From positions 1-64,000 of the forward strand of contig CALXHR010000006.1 in the NCBI GenBank assembly GCA_944388175.1: a stretch of DNA of 64,000 bases. Reading direction: 5' to 3'. This DNA is from an uncultured Gemmiger sp. (lineage in GTDB: Bacteria > Bacillota > Clostridia > Oscillospirales > Ruminococcaceae). Made by a program: the position numbers and the translations under genes. This document shows, piece after piece, positions 9,059 through 18,359 of the stretch. The notes beneath the pieces are model-generated. The model saw nothing but the letters and a program-made list of their open reading frames with translations. It made no database searches and was not told the origin of the DNA. Each line of letters starts with the position of its first letter. Within the stretch, counting starts at the first letter, position 1.

Positions 9059-10798
9059 TTACTCCACGTAGCCGTACTGCAGGTACCAGTAGCCGTAGGG
9101 GCTGTGCCAGGTGCCCTGCAGGGACGGGCTCTGCAGCCAGAAGTCGTTGTAGTACGCAACGGGGATGCAGCCCATGTCCTCCATCAGGATATCCTCGGCC
9201 TTGTGCAGCTGCTCATAGTGGGTAGCCTTGTCCGCGACCTTGGAAGCCTCGATGGCGGCGTCGAACTCGGGGTTGCTGTACTTGCCGTCGTTGTTGCCGT
9301 TGCCGGTCTGGAACAGTTCCAGCATGTTGGAAGGATCATCGTAGTCCATGACCCAGCCGTTGCGGCTGATGTCATAGTCGCCGGCGCGGCGCAGCGGGGT
9401 GAAGCTGGCCCACTCGACGGTGTCGATGTTCACCGTGATGCCCAGCTCGGCCCAGGCGCTCTGCAGGTACTCGGCCAGGGGCAGGTGGTACGCCTGGTCG
9501 TTGGTGCTGTAGGTGACGGTGGGGAAGCCCTCGCCGTCGGGGTAGCCGGCCTCGGCCATCAGGGCCTTGGCTTCCTCGAGGTTGGCATCGTAGTCAGAGC
9601 TGATGTAGGGCTCGCCGCCGTTGGCGTTGTCGGCAAACTGGCTGCCGTCGGCATCGGTGATGCCCGGGCAGCTGATGCCGTGCGCGGCGCTGTAGGTGCC
9701 CTGCATGACGACGTCGGCCACGTACTCACGGTCGATGGCCAGGCTCAGCGCCTTGCGGACCAGGGGGTCGGTGAACGGCTCACGCTGGCAGTTGACGCTG
9801 ATGTAGTAGGTGCCCAGGTTGGAGTCGATGTAGAAATCACCGCCGTCCTCGGCCGGGGTCAGGCTGGGGATCTCGTCGGAGGGCACGCTCTTGATGAGCT
9901 GGGCCTCGCCGCTGTTGTAGGCGGCGTACGCGGCGGTGTCATCCTCGATCAGCAGCAGGGTGATGGTGTCGGACACGATGCGGGAGGAATCCCAGCCGCC
10001 CACGTAGTTGGGGTTCTTGGAGAGCACGATGCGCTCGCTGGGAGTCCACTCGGTGATCATGTAGGGGCCGTTGCAGACAAAGGTCTCGGGCTGGGTGCAC
10101 CAGCCGTCGCCGTTGGCTTCAATCGTCGCCTGCTGCACAGGGGACATCGAAGCGAACGCCGCGATCTTGTCGAAGTAGGAGCAGGGGTAGCTCAGCGTGA
10201 CGGTCAGGGTCTTGCCGTCCTCGCTGGCCACGACCTGCAGCGCGTCAAAGTCGGGCTCGGTGGTCATGTTGCCGTCGGCGTCCGGGTTGCCGACAGCGTC
10301 GTTATAACCGGCGATCATGCCCACGACGGTCTGGCCGTAGGGCGCGGCGGTGGTGGGGTCGGCCAGGCGCTTGAAGCTGTACTCAAAGTCCTTGGCCGTC
10401 AGGTCGGTGCCGTCGCTCCATTTCAGGCCGTCACGCATGGTGAAGGTCCAGACCAGGCCGTCGTCGCTGACTTCCCAGCTTTCGGCCTGGCCGCCGACGA
10501 CCTCGTTGTTCTCGTCGACGAGCAGCAGCGGCTCAAAGATGGTGATGATGGTGTTGGCGCCGTCGATGGCAGAGTTCAGCGCAGGGTCCAGCGTCTCGGG
10601 GTTGGGGCCGAGCTGGACGGTGAAGCCGGAACCGGTGGCGGCAGCGTCGGTCGTTTCGGTCGCTTCGGTCGTGTCGGCGGCCTGTTCGCCCGTCGCCGCT
10701 TCCGAAGTCTCGCTGGTCGTCGCGGTGGAACCGCAGGCAGCCAGAGAGAGAGCCATGCAGCCGGCCAGAGCCAGGGCGACAAAGTTCTTCATCTTCAT
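9059..10798 (-). CDS. oppA: Oligopeptide ABC transporter, substrate-binding lipoprotein
   Basis: A 579-residue family 5 extracellular solute-binding protein. The N-terminus has a short positive region, a hydrophobic core and the lipobox LAAC with Cys22 as the lipid anchor, then a Thr/Ser/Glu-rich linker. The mature part has typical OppA/DppA segments (LDPALNSAIDGANTI, WEVSDDGLVWTFTMRDGLKWSDG, ADYDISRNGWVMDYDDP). It captures peptides outside the membrane for OppBCDF. The ATG at 10798 is chosen because GGAGG precedes it by 8 nt; the upstream ATG overlaps that site. It is last in the operon and has its own promoter, which would allow higher expression than the membrane parts. Confidence 0.93.
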   Translation of the reverse strand: MKMKNFVALALAGCMALSLAACGSTATTSETSEAATGEQAADTTEATETTDAAATGSGFTVQLGPNPETLDPALNSAIDGANTIITIFEPLLLVDENNEVVGGQAESWEVSDDGLVWTFTMRDGLKWSDGTDLTAKDFEYSFKRLADPTTAAPYGQTVVGMIAGYNDAVGNPDADGNMTTEPDFDALQVVASEDGKTLTVTLSYPCSYFDKIAAFASMSPVQQATIEANGDGWCTQPETFVCNGPYMITEWTPSERIVLSKNPNYVGGWDSSRIVSDTITLLLIEDDTAAYAAYNSGEAQLIKSVPSDEIPSLTPAEDGGDFYIDSNLGTYYISVNCQREPFTDPLVRKALSLAIDREYVADVVMQGTYSAAHGISCPGITDADGSQFADNANGGEPYISSDYDANLEEAKALMAEAGYPDGEGFPTVTYSTNDQAYHLPLAEYLQSAWAELGITVNIDTVEWASFTPLRRAGDYDISRNGWVMDYDDPSNMLELFQTGNGNNDGKYSNPEFDAAIEASKVADKATHYEQLHKAEDILMEDMGCIPVAYYNDFWLQSPSLQGTWHSPYGYWYLQYGYVE

Positions 10799-10876
10799 GT
10801 GGTTTTCCTCCATTGCTAAAATACTATACCCAATCCCTCAAAGGGGGCGTGTCCCCCTCTGGGAATGAATACCATA

Positions 10877-10905
10877 ACTATAGCCCGGCGCGCCGCCACT
10901 TACAA
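10877..10905 (-). promoter_or_regulatory. Promoter of oppA
   Basis: TTGTAA, 17-bp spacer, TATAGT on the minus strand, in the 236-bp gap between oppF and oppA. The same gap holds two hairpins just after oppF: one with GCGCAGAAA arms (10946-10984) and a CCGGGG/CCCCGG stem near 11008-11025. Confidence 0.65.
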
Positions 10906-11034
10906 GGGGAATCACCCTTTTGTAATTTTTTTGTGACAGGCACGCCCGCGCAGAAACGTGAAATTTCCCATTTCTGCGCGTTCCGCACAAGGGGCGTTGG
11001 CTGCAGGCCGGGGCGCACACCCCGGCGCTGCGGT

Positions 11035-12033
11035 TCAGTCTGCGACTTTGTCCAGGTGGTGGCAGGCCGCCCAGTGGCCGGGGCCAACCTCCTTAAATTC
11101 CGGCACTTCGGCCGCGCAGCGCTCGTCCGCGTAGGGGCAGCGGGTACGGAACCGGCAGCCGCTGGGCGGGTTGAGCGGGCTGGGCACGTCGCCCTGCAGC
11201 ACAATGCGCTTGGCCTGGCGCGCGGTCTTGGGGTCCGCCACCGGGATGGCCGAGATCAGGCTGCGGGTGTAGGGGTGGACGCTGTGGGCGATGAGCTCGT
11301 AGCTGTCGGCCAGTTCGACCAGTTTGCCCAGGTACATGACGCCGATGCGGTTGGAGATGTGCTTGACGACGCTGAGGTCATGCGCGATGAACAGGTAGGT
11401 CAGGCCCATTTCGGCCTGCAGGTCCTCGAACATATTGACGACCTGCGCCTGGATGGAAACGTCCAGCGCCGAGACCGGCTCGTCGCAGACGATGAACTCG
11501 GGGTCGACGGCCAGCGCACGGGCGATGCCGACGCGCTGGCGTTGCCCGCCCGAAAACTCATGCGGGTAGCGGTTGGCGTGCTCGCTGTTGAGCCCGACGC
11601 GCTCCAGCAGGCTGATGATGCGGTCGTGGCGGTCCTTGTCGTTTTCGGCCAGCTTGTGGATGTCCAGGCCCTCGCCGACAATATCGCCGATGGTCATGCG
11701 CGGGTCCAGGCTGGCGTAGGGGTCCTGGAACACGATCTGCATGCGGCGGCGGTAGGGCAGCATGTCGACGGCGATTTTCTGCTCTTTGTCAAACAGCACT
11801 TCGCCGTCGTAGACGATGGTGCCACCGGTGGGCTCATACAGGCGCAGCAGCGTGCGGCCGGTCGTGGTCTTGCCGCAGCCGGACTCGCCCACCAGGCCCA
11901 GCGTCTCGCCTTTGCGGATGGCAAAGCTGACGTCGTCGACGGCCTGCACATAGCGCTTGTTTTTGCCAAAGCCGCCGGCCGGGAAATACTGCTGCAGATG
12001 CTTGACTTCGACCAGGTTCTTCTGCTCGCTCAT
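11035..12033 (-). CDS. oppF: Oligopeptide ABC transporter, ATPase subunit OppF
   Basis: A 332-residue cytoplasmic ATPase with Walker [10 protein letters not shown] (residues 49-57), signature SGGQRQRV, Walker B FIVCDEP and the H-loop. The C-terminal oligopeptide-transporter extension has [19 protein letters not shown], a Cys-containing motif found in OppD/F-type proteins. It pairs with OppD to drive import. Its ATG overlaps the oppD stop by four bases (ATGA), showing translational coupling. Confidence 0.95.
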   Translation of the reverse strand: MSEQKNLVEVKHLQQYFPAGGFGKNKRYVQAVDDVSFAIRKGETLGLVGESGCGKTTTGRTLLRLYEPTGGTIVYDGEVLFDKEQKIAVDMLPYRRRMQIVFQDPYASLDPRMTIGDIVGEGLDIHKLAENDKDRHDRIISLLERVGLNSEHANRYPHEFSGGQRQRVGIARALAVDPEFIVCDEPVSALDVSIQAQVVNMFEDLQAEMGLTYLFIAHDLSVVKHISNRIGVMYLGKLVELADSYELIAHSVHPYTRSLISAIPVADPKTARQAKRIVLQGDVPSPLNPPSGCRFRTRCPYADERCAAEVPEFKEVGPGHWAACHHLDKVAD

Positions 12034-13031
12034 TCCGCTTTGCCCCCTTTCTCAAATTCCTCTTTCTGGCGCAGCCAGCAGTAGGTGTAATGGGTGTCGC
12101 TGAGCTCGGTGCGCGGCGGCATCTTGCTCAGGCAGACTTTCATGCAGCTTTTGCAGCGCGGCGCGAACGGGCAGCCGGCCGGTGGGTTGAGCAGGTCGAC
12201 GGGCGTGCCCTCGATGGGGACCAGGCGCTCCTTCTCCTCGGCGTTGAGCTTGGGGATGGAGTTGATCAGGCCCTTGGTGTACTCGTGCTGGGGGTTGTAG
12301 AAAATCTCGTCGGTGGTGCCGTATTCCACAATGTGGCCGGCGTACATAACGGCGATTTTTTCGCACATCGACGCCACAACGCCGAGGTCGTGGGTAATCA
12401 TGATGATGCTCATGCCCAGCTTTTTGCGCAGGTCCTGCATCAGTTCCAGAATCTGCGCCTGGATGGTCACGTCCAGCGCCGTCGTCGGTTCGTCGGCGAT
12501 CAGCAGCTTGGGTTCGCATGCCAGGGCAATCGCAATCATGACGCGCTGGCGCATACCGCCCGAAAGTTCGTGCGGGTACTGTTTGAGGCGGCGCTCCGGC
12601 TCGTTGATGCCGACGAGTTCCAGCAGTTCTTTGGCGCGGGCCCAGGCCTCTTTCTTGGTCTTTTGGGTGTGCAGCAGGATGACCTCGACGATCTGGTTGC
12701 CGATGGTGTACACGGGGTTCAGGCTCGTCATGGGGTCCTGGAAGATGATGGAGACCTCGTTGCCGCGGATTTTTCGGAACTCTTTCTCGCTCATCTCGTC
12801 GATCTGGTGGCCGTTGAACCACACTTTGCCGCCGACGAGTTTGCCGGGGTAGGCCGTCAGGCCCATGATGGAGTAGGCCGTGACCGACTTGCCGGAGCCG
12901 GACTCGCCCACGATGCCCAGCACGTCGCCCTGGTTCATCGCAAAGGACACGCCGTTGAGCGCCTTGACCTCGCCCGCCGGGGTAAAGAAGGAGAGACGCT
13001 CTTGCTGAATATCCAGAATTTTTTCACTCAT
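12030..13031 (-). CDS. oppD: Oligopeptide ABC transporter, ATPase subunit OppD
   Basis: A 333-residue ATPase with Walker A GESGSGKS (residues 42-49), signature LSGGMRQRV, Walker [13 protein letters not shown] and the C-terminal [15 protein letters not shown] element of peptide importers. It overlaps oppF by four bases and follows oppC after 21 bp, inside the oppBCDF operon. Confidence 0.95.
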   Translation of the reverse strand: MSEKILDIQQERLSFFTPAGEVKALNGVSFAMNQGDVLGIVGESGSGKSVTAYSIMGLTAYPGKLVGGKVWFNGHQIDEMSEKEFRKIRGNEVSIIFQDPMTSLNPVYTIGNQIVEVILLHTQKTKKEAWARAKELLELVGINEPERRLKQYPHELSGGMRQRVMIAIALACEPKLLIADEPTTALDVTIQAQILELMQDLRKKLGMSIIMITHDLGVVASMCEKIAVMYAGHIVEYGTTDEIFYNPQHEYTKGLINSIPKLNAEEKERLVPIEGTPVDLLNPPAGCPFAPRCKSCMKVCLSKMPPRTELSDTHYTYCWLRQKEEFEKGGKAE

Positions 13032-13052
13032 GATGTGTTCGCTCTCCCCTCT

Positions 13053-14105
13053 TTAGTTTTTCAGCTTCGGGTCAAAGGCGTCGCGCAACCCGTCGCCGAG
13101 GAGGTTGAACACCAGAATCATGACGCTGATCATCAGCGCCGGGGCCAGCAGGCGGTGCGGGTAGGTGTTCATGCCCGAGACGGCGTCGGTGGCCAAGGAC
13201 CCCAGCGACGGCATGGGCGCCGCCACGCCAAGGCCCAGGAAGCTCAAGTAACTCTCGGTAAAGATCGAGGAGGGAATCTGCAGCGTCGTGGTGACGATGA
13301 GGGTGCCGATGCAGTTGGTCAGCAGGTGGCGCTTGATGATGCGCCCGTTGGACGCGCCCAGCGCGCGGGCGGCGGTGACGTACTCGCTCTCTTTGAGCGT
13401 CAGCACCTGGCTGCGCACAATGCGCGCCATGCCGACCCAGTACAGCAGCGCAAAGATGATGAAGATCGAGATCATGTTGGGGCCGAGTTTCTGCATCCAG
13501 TCAAAGCCGGGCTGCTCGGCCAGCTGGGCCAGCGGGTCTTTGAGCGCGGTGCCCAGCAGGATGATGAGCAATATATCGGGGATGGTGTTGAGAATATCGG
13601 TGATGCGCATCATAATCAGGTCCACCCAGCCGCCGGCAAACGCCGAAACCGCGCCGTAGGTGGCGCCGATAATCAGCACCAGCACCGACGCCAGCAACCC
13701 GACCGAAAGGCTGATGCGGGTGCCCATCATCAGGCGCACGGCAAAGTCGCGGCCGTTACGGTCGGTGCCCAAAATGTGGGGGAACACGTCCTCGCCCGCT
13801 TCGATGCGTTCCAGTTCCTTTTTGCCGTACTCAAACGGGGCCAGGTTCTCGCTGTATTTGATCTGCTCGTCGTAGGCGTAGGGCCACACGGCAGGCAGCA
13901 CATAGGCAAAGATGGCGATGAGGATAATGACCACCAGGCTAACCATGGCGATCTTGTTTTTGCGCAGACGGCGCAGACCGTCTTTCCAGAAGTTGACGCT
14001 GTCGCGCATGATGACAAGGCTCTGCTTTTCTTCCTGCGAAGCGGGCAGAAAATCGTCGGCGTTGAGCTGCAGGCTCAGCGGATTCTTTTTGTTGAGATGT
14101 CCCAT
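13053..14105 (-). CDS. oppC: Oligopeptide ABC transporter, permease OppC
   Basis: A 350-residue inner-membrane permease. A cytosolic N-terminal stretch of about 50 residues is followed by a first membrane helix (MVSLVVIILIAIFAYVLPAV), a large outer loop with HILGTDRNGRDFAVRLMMGTR (typical of OppC/DppC), and a five-helix core carrying the EAA-type coupling loop (YVTAARALGASNGRIIKRHLL). It pairs with OppB. Confidence 0.95.
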   Translation of the reverse strand: MGHLNKKNPLSLQLNADDFLPASQEEKQSLVIMRDSVNFWKDGLRRLRKNKIAMVSLVVIILIAIFAYVLPAVWPYAYDEQIKYSENLAPFEYGKKELERIEAGEDVFPHILGTDRNGRDFAVRLMMGTRISLSVGLLASVLVLIIGATYGAVSAFAGGWVDLIMMRITDILNTIPDILLIILLGTALKDPLAQLAEQPGFDWMQKLGPNMISIFIIFALLYWVGMARIVRSQVLTLKESEYVTAARALGASNGRIIKRHLLTNCIGTLIVTTTLQIPSSIFTESYLSFLGLGVAAPMPSLGSLATDAVSGMNTYPHRLLAPALMISVMILVFNLLGDGLRDAFDPKLKN

Positions 14106-14120
14106 CGTTCTGCCCCTCCT

Positions 14121-15038
14121 TTACTTAAGTTTGATGCGCGGGTCGATGACCTTGTACAGGATATCGACGATGACGTTGGCGATGATGACCAGCGACGCCA
14201 GCAAAATGGTGGTGCCCATAATCATCGTGTAGTCGCGCGTGTTGATGGCCGAGACAAAGTCACGCCCCAGCCCCGGGATGGTGAAGATTTTTTCGACCAC
14301 GAAGGAACCGGTCATCAGCATCGCCAGCATGGGGCCGACGTAGGTGACGACGGGCAGAATGGCGTTGCGCAGCGCGTGCTTGAACAGAATCTTGACGCTG
14401 GAAACACCCTTGGCGCGGGCCGTGCGCATGTAGTCCTGCCCCATGACGTCCAGCAGGCTGGAGCGCATCAGCCGGGTGATGTATGCCGTGGGGTAGATGG
14501 CCAGCGCCGTGACCGGCATGATGTAGGCCGCCGGTTCATTCAGGCCGGTGGTGGGCAGCAGTTTCAGGTTCATGCCGAACGTATACAGTAACAATACGCT
14601 GGATATGAAACTGGGGATGGCGATGCCGCAGGTGGCAAACACGATGATGACGTTGTCGGCCCATTTACCGCGGTGGTACGCCGAAAGGCAGCCCAACGGG
14701 ATGCCGACGCACAGCGCCACCGCCACGGCGATGCCCGCCACCTGGCAGGAGATGGGCAGCTTGTCGGCGATGATCTGGTTGACGGTACGGCCGCGCTGTT
14801 TCAGGCTCAGGCCCATATCGCCGTGCAGCAGGCCGTCCATGTAGTTCAGGTACTGCACGCCCAGGGGTTTATCCAGGCCGTACTTTTCTTCCAGCGCCTG
14901 CTGGGCAGCCACGCTGATGGATTTTTCCGCCACGAACGGGCCGCCGGGGACCAGGTTCATGATAAAGAAGGTAAGCGTCGCCACGATGAACATGCTGAAA
15001 ATGCCCATCAGCACACGCTTGATGACGTACTTCGCCAT
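14121..15038 (-). CDS. oppB: Oligopeptide ABC transporter, permease OppB
   Basis: A 305-residue permease beginning MAKYVIKRVLMGIFSMF with the first helix at the N-terminus, then GLDKPLGVQYLNYM, the usual OppB segment before the core, and the coupling loop YMRTARAKGVSSVKILFKHAL. The start at 15038 is set by this family N-terminus and a GGAG 12 nt upstream; the frame stays open far upstream but runs over the promoter. It is the first gene of the operon. Confidence 0.94.
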   Translation of the reverse strand: MAKYVIKRVLMGIFSMFIVATLTFFIMNLVPGGPFVAEKSISVAAQQALEEKYGLDKPLGVQYLNYMDGLLHGDMGLSLKQRGRTVNQIIADKLPISCQVAGIAVAVALCVGIPLGCLSAYHRGKWADNVIIVFATCGIAIPSFISSVLLLYTFGMNLKLLPTTGLNEPAAYIMPVTALAIYPTAYITRLMRSSLLDVMGQDYMRTARAKGVSSVKILFKHALRNAILPVVTYVGPMLAMLMTGSFVVEKIFTIPGLGRDFVSAINTRDYTMIMGTTILLASLVIIANVIVDILYKVIDPRIKLK

Positions 15039-15218
15039 GGTGTTGTGCCACTCCGTTTCTTTATGGAATACAAATTGCCGACCCCGGGGGCGTTTCCCGG
15101 CCGGGCCGCCACATTTTGCGCACGTTTGTGCGTGCACAGCGGACAAACCGGGGGAATAAAAAAGACGGTGGCGGTTGCGGCTGCACAAACGCCATCGTTC
15201 ATACCCGAAATCTCTATT

Positions 15219-15247
15219 ATTATAATCGCCCCGGCCCGGTTTGTCAA
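15219..15247 (-). promoter_or_regulatory. Promoter of the opp operon
   Basis: TTGACA, 17-bp spacer, TATAAT on the minus strand: both hexamers match the vegetative consensus exactly. The untranslated leader to oppB is about 175 nt; no riboswitch was recognised in it. Confidence 0.85.
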
Positions 15248-15524
15248 CCGTACGCATACAGGCAAAATTCCACAAAAATGCAAGTTCATGCAGCCCGCAT
15301 CTTTGGCAACGCGGGGAAAAACTGTATACCGTGTATAAAGCAGCCGGGATATGTCCTTGCACGGCGCACACTTTCAACAAAAACGAATTTATGCGGCTTC
15401 TGCGCCGCGCGTACCGCCCCGCCGGGGCTGGGGGAGGTATGGCTGCCACGCCGCTTCCGCTGCAGACGGCGCTCGGCTCCGGCACAGGCGGCGGAGCAAT
15501 CACCATACAAGCCAACGCGGGTTT
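15248..15524. other. Gap without a recognised gene
   Basis: The roughly 280 bp between the opp promoter and the sugar cluster contains no supported coding sequence. A small near-dyad CTGTATACCGTGTATAAAG lies near 15320, function unknown. No clear terminator for the sugar cluster was seen here. Confidence 0.4.
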
Positions 15525-16394
15525 CTAGAACAGTTTCACGCTCCATTGACGCACCAAGCGTCCCCCTGCTTCCAAATGGAAATAGTCCCCTCGACGCGCC
15601 GGTTCTTCTATGGTTCCTGCCCGGCCAGGCAACGCGCTCCAGGGTTCTATGCACAGATAGGGCGCATCGGTATAGGGGCGTTGCCACAGCGCCAGATACG
15701 GCATGCACGGATACTCCAGTGTGAGCCCGTGTTCGGCATGTTCCGTACGCAAAGTCACCGCAGAGCCACTGCCCGCCAACACAATAGCATCCCGGTCAAA
15801 GAGGTCATGCCGCAGTGGTAGCCGCCTTTGGGACGGTAAAAACGCTTCCCTCTGCCGGGTCACAAGATTCTTCCCATCAAAACAGATGCGCGTCATATTC
15901 CCCGGTTGCTCCCATTCCAGAAAGTAGTCCTCAAAACATACAGCATCCTCCAGCGGGACACGGAAGCCGGGGTGCCACCCTATCGCGAAGTGCATGCTGT
16001 GCCGATCCATATTTTCCACTTCTACACAGATCCCAACGTTTGTTTCTGTTACATGGTAATTGATCCTGTAGCAAAACCAAAATGGGTAATTTTTCCAGGT
16101 AGAAACATCCGGCTGATAGACCAACGTCAGCGAATCTTGCGTTTTTTGTTCTACGCTAAATTTTCGGTGCGAAAGAAAGCCATGGATCTGTACCGGGTAG
16201 CTTTTCCCTTGATAGAGGTAGCGTTGTTCCTGCATCCGCGCAATAACAGGGAACAGCAACGGCGCCCGGCGCCCCCAATAGCGTGGATCCCCCTGCCAGA
16301 GATATTCCCGTCCAGCCAGGCGCAGACTCAACATTTGCGCACCCCAAGAATCAATCACCGCGCAGATCCGATTGCTTTGGATCGTTTGCTCCAT
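15525..16394 (-). CDS. LacX-like aldose 1-epimerase (mutarotase) family protein
   Basis: A 289-residue beta-sandwich protein of the galactose mutarotase superfamily, LacX-like subgroup. Seen are GAQMLSLRLAGREYLWQGDP near the N-terminus, RRAPLLFPVIARM, VQIHGFLSHRKF, IGWHPGFRVPL (catalytic His position) and CIEPWSALPGR (catalytic Glu position). It probably interconverts anomers of the sugar handled by the cluster; sugar identity is unknown. The ATG at 16394 is preferred over a GTG seven codons earlier because AAGGGG lies 7 nt before it. It is the last gene, 25 bp after manA. Confidence 0.8.
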   Translation of the reverse strand: MEQTIQSNRICAVIDSWGAQMLSLRLAGREYLWQGDPRYWGRRAPLLFPVIARMQEQRYLYQGKSYPVQIHGFLSHRKFSVEQKTQDSLTLVYQPDVSTWKNYPFWFCYRINYHVTETNVGICVEVENMDRHSMHFAIGWHPGFRVPLEDAVCFEDYFLEWEQPGNMTRICFDGKNLVTRQREAFLPSQRRLPLRHDLFDRDAIVLAGSGSAVTLRTEHAEHGLTLEYPCMPYLALWQRPYTDAPYLCIEPWSALPGRAGTIEEPARRGDYFHLEAGGRLVRQWSVKLF

Positions 16395-16419
16395 ATTGCG
16401 CCCCTTTTTTCCCACGCAT

Positions 16420-17529
16420 TCATTTGGGCGGCAGACAGATCACTGTTTCCAGCGATCCGGCCGGCTCCCAACGCAACTCCGTGATGCCTGCAGGCAAAAG
16501 CCACGTCTCTCCCGCTCGTATCCGTACGCTCCCGGCCGAGCACCGCAGCAAACCGCCCCCGTTTTCGACAATGCACACAGCAAAACGATCTGGCTGCCAG
16601 CAGACCATCCTCGCGGCGGAGAGCCGGACCACTTCAAAGCAGTCTGTCTGCTCTGGTCCGATCAGGCGCACCAGAGAACCCTCTTCCCTTTCCCACTGCA
16701 TGGTGGGGCGCACCTGATATTTTCGCCGTGTTTCCTGTTCATCTGCACCACGGTAGACAAAGCAATCCATCATGGCATCTACACCGATCCCCATAGAGCA
16801 AACCTCGTCGCTGAGGAGTTGGCCGGCTGCATTTTTCTTTTCGGTGCGGAATACCAGATCCGACGGCTCCTGTGTTTCCACCAGCAGACACCCCTCCCCG
16901 ATAGCATGCGGAACCCCCGGCTCCACCAGGTACATCTCCCCTTTGCGGACCTCCAACTTATGCAGCATACCGCACATGGCGGGAATATCCTGTTCCCGGT
17001 ACGCCTTCCTCCATTGTTCTCTTGTAACGCCCGGGCGAAACCCTAACAGCACATAGGGATGCTTTATTTCGCCGCGGGTATCCAACACATACCAGGATTC
17101 GGTTTTTCCATGCCGGGAACCAAACAGCCGTTGTGCCTTTTCCCTGCCAGGATGTGCCTGGATCGGCAGGCGTATTGCTGAATCCAGCAGTTTGACCAGC
17201 AGTTCCGGCTCCGCGCCAAAACGGCGCATATGCCTGGCACCCAGATAGGCTTCCGGCATATCCTCCAACAACTGCCGCAAGGCCACCGTCCGGCGGGAAT
17301 GCCCGTCGTTTGCCAAAACAAGCGTATCCCCTTCCTGGATTTCCTCTCTTCCAGGATTTTGGGCGCGCGTGGTGGAACAGATCCAGTCTTCCGGGAAATG
17401 CCCGTCCGGTTGCGGCGCAAGCCCTCGCCAGGCCGCCAACAGTTTGCCGCCCATATAGGTTCGCCATACCAGACTTGGAGCCACCCGCATTGGAAGTTCC
17501 GACAAAAAATCGGGATATTTTCGTTCCAT
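16420..17529 (-). CDS. manA: Mannose-6-phosphate isomerase, class I (cupin)
   Basis: A 369-residue cupin isomerase interconverting mannose 6-phosphate and fructose 6-phosphate. The zinc-site region PIQAHPGREKAQRLFG and GKTESWYVLDTRG are typical; EVRKGEMYLVEPGVPHAIGEGCLLVETQEPSDLVFR forms the central cupin strand set with metal and substrate ligands. The C-terminal domain is a second cupin fold. The ATG at 17529 follows AAAGGA by 8 nt and lies just beyond the stop of the permease gene. A related aldose-phosphate could be the true substrate; the family assignment is firm. Confidence 0.88.
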   Translation of the reverse strand: MERKYPDFLSELPMRVAPSLVWRTYMGGKLLAAWRGLAPQPDGHFPEDWICSTTRAQNPGREEIQEGDTLVLANDGHSRRTVALRQLLEDMPEAYLGARHMRRFGAEPELLVKLLDSAIRLPIQAHPGREKAQRLFGSRHGKTESWYVLDTRGEIKHPYVLLGFRPGVTREQWRKAYREQDIPAMCGMLHKLEVRKGEMYLVEPGVPHAIGEGCLLVETQEPSDLVFRTEKKNAAGQLLSDEVCSMGIGVDAMMDCFVYRGADEQETRRKYQVRPTMQWEREEGSLVRLIGPEQTDCFEVVRLSAARMVCWQPDRFAVCIVENGGGLLRCSAGSVRIRAGETWLLPAGITELRWEPAGSLETVICLPPK

Positions 17530-17534
17530 TTGCA

Positions 17535-18359
17535 TCATCCTTTCACCGAACCGGAAGCCAGCCCGCTGATAAGCTGCTTTTGTACCAGCATAAAAAGGAT
17601 CACCGTAGGCAGCAGCGCCAAAACCGCCCCCGCACTGATCAGATCCCAACGAATATCATATTGCCCCACCAGCGACGCCAGCATGACCGGCATTGTCCGG
17701 TTCTGCGAAGTCGTAAACATCACTGCATAAAGATATTCATTCCAGGAGTTTATAAATATGTAGGTTCCCGTAGCCACCAACCCCGGACAAAGCAGCGGAA
17801 ACAGCACCTTCGTGACGACCTGGAATACACTGGCGCCGTCAATCATGGCTGCCTCATCCAATTCTCGCGGGATTTCGTCGATATACGAAGTGAGCAGCCA
17901 AATTCCAAACGGGATGGTAAATGTGCAATATGCAATCACCAGCGCCAGGTTGCTGCCAATCAGGTGCAACGCATTAAACACTTTGTAAAGTGGCGTCAAA
18001 AAAAGGACCGAAGGGAACATATACAGCAGCAGAACACCATGCAGTATCACACTGCGTCCGGCAAAGCGATAGCGAGAGATCGCGTATCCCGCCAATACCG
18101 CCACCGCCATCGCCAGAAAGCTGGTCGTAACCCCCACAAGGAAGCTGCGCCCCACGCTGTACAAAAAGTCCGTCTCCTGCAAAAGCACACGGTAGTTTTC
18201 CAGACTTGGCATACGGGGCAGAAACGTAACCTGTGTCGAGTACAATTCATTGGTCGTTTTCAGAGAGGTAACCAGTGTCCAAACATACGGCAGTACAATA
18301 AAGGCCACCAATACTGTCAGCGGGAAATAAAAAGTCAGCACGTGTTTTTTCTGTTTCAT
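17535..18359 (-). CDS. Sugar ABC transporter permease (MalG type)
   Basis: A 274-residue inner-membrane permease with six predicted helices. The coupling loop ELDEAAMIDGASVFQVVTKV is the EAA motif of carbohydrate uptake family 1, and the C-terminus ends KQLISGLASGSVKG as in MalG-type subunits. It starts inside the stop of the partner permease (4-bp overlap). No ATP-binding subunit is encoded in the cluster, so it presumably shares an MsmK-like ATPase encoded elsewhere. Confidence 0.93.
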   Translation of the reverse strand: MKQKKHVLTFYFPLTVLVAFIVLPYVWTLVTSLKTTNELYSTQVTFLPRMPSLENYRVLLQETDFLYSVGRSFLVGVTTSFLAMAVAVLAGYAISRYRFAGRSVILHGVLLLYMFPSVLFLTPLYKVFNALHLIGSNLALVIAYCTFTIPFGIWLLTSYIDEIPRELDEAAMIDGASVFQVVTKVLFPLLCPGLVATGTYIFINSWNEYLYAVMFTTSQNRTMPVMLASLVGQYDIRWDLISAGAVLALLPTVILFMLVQKQLISGLASGSVKG

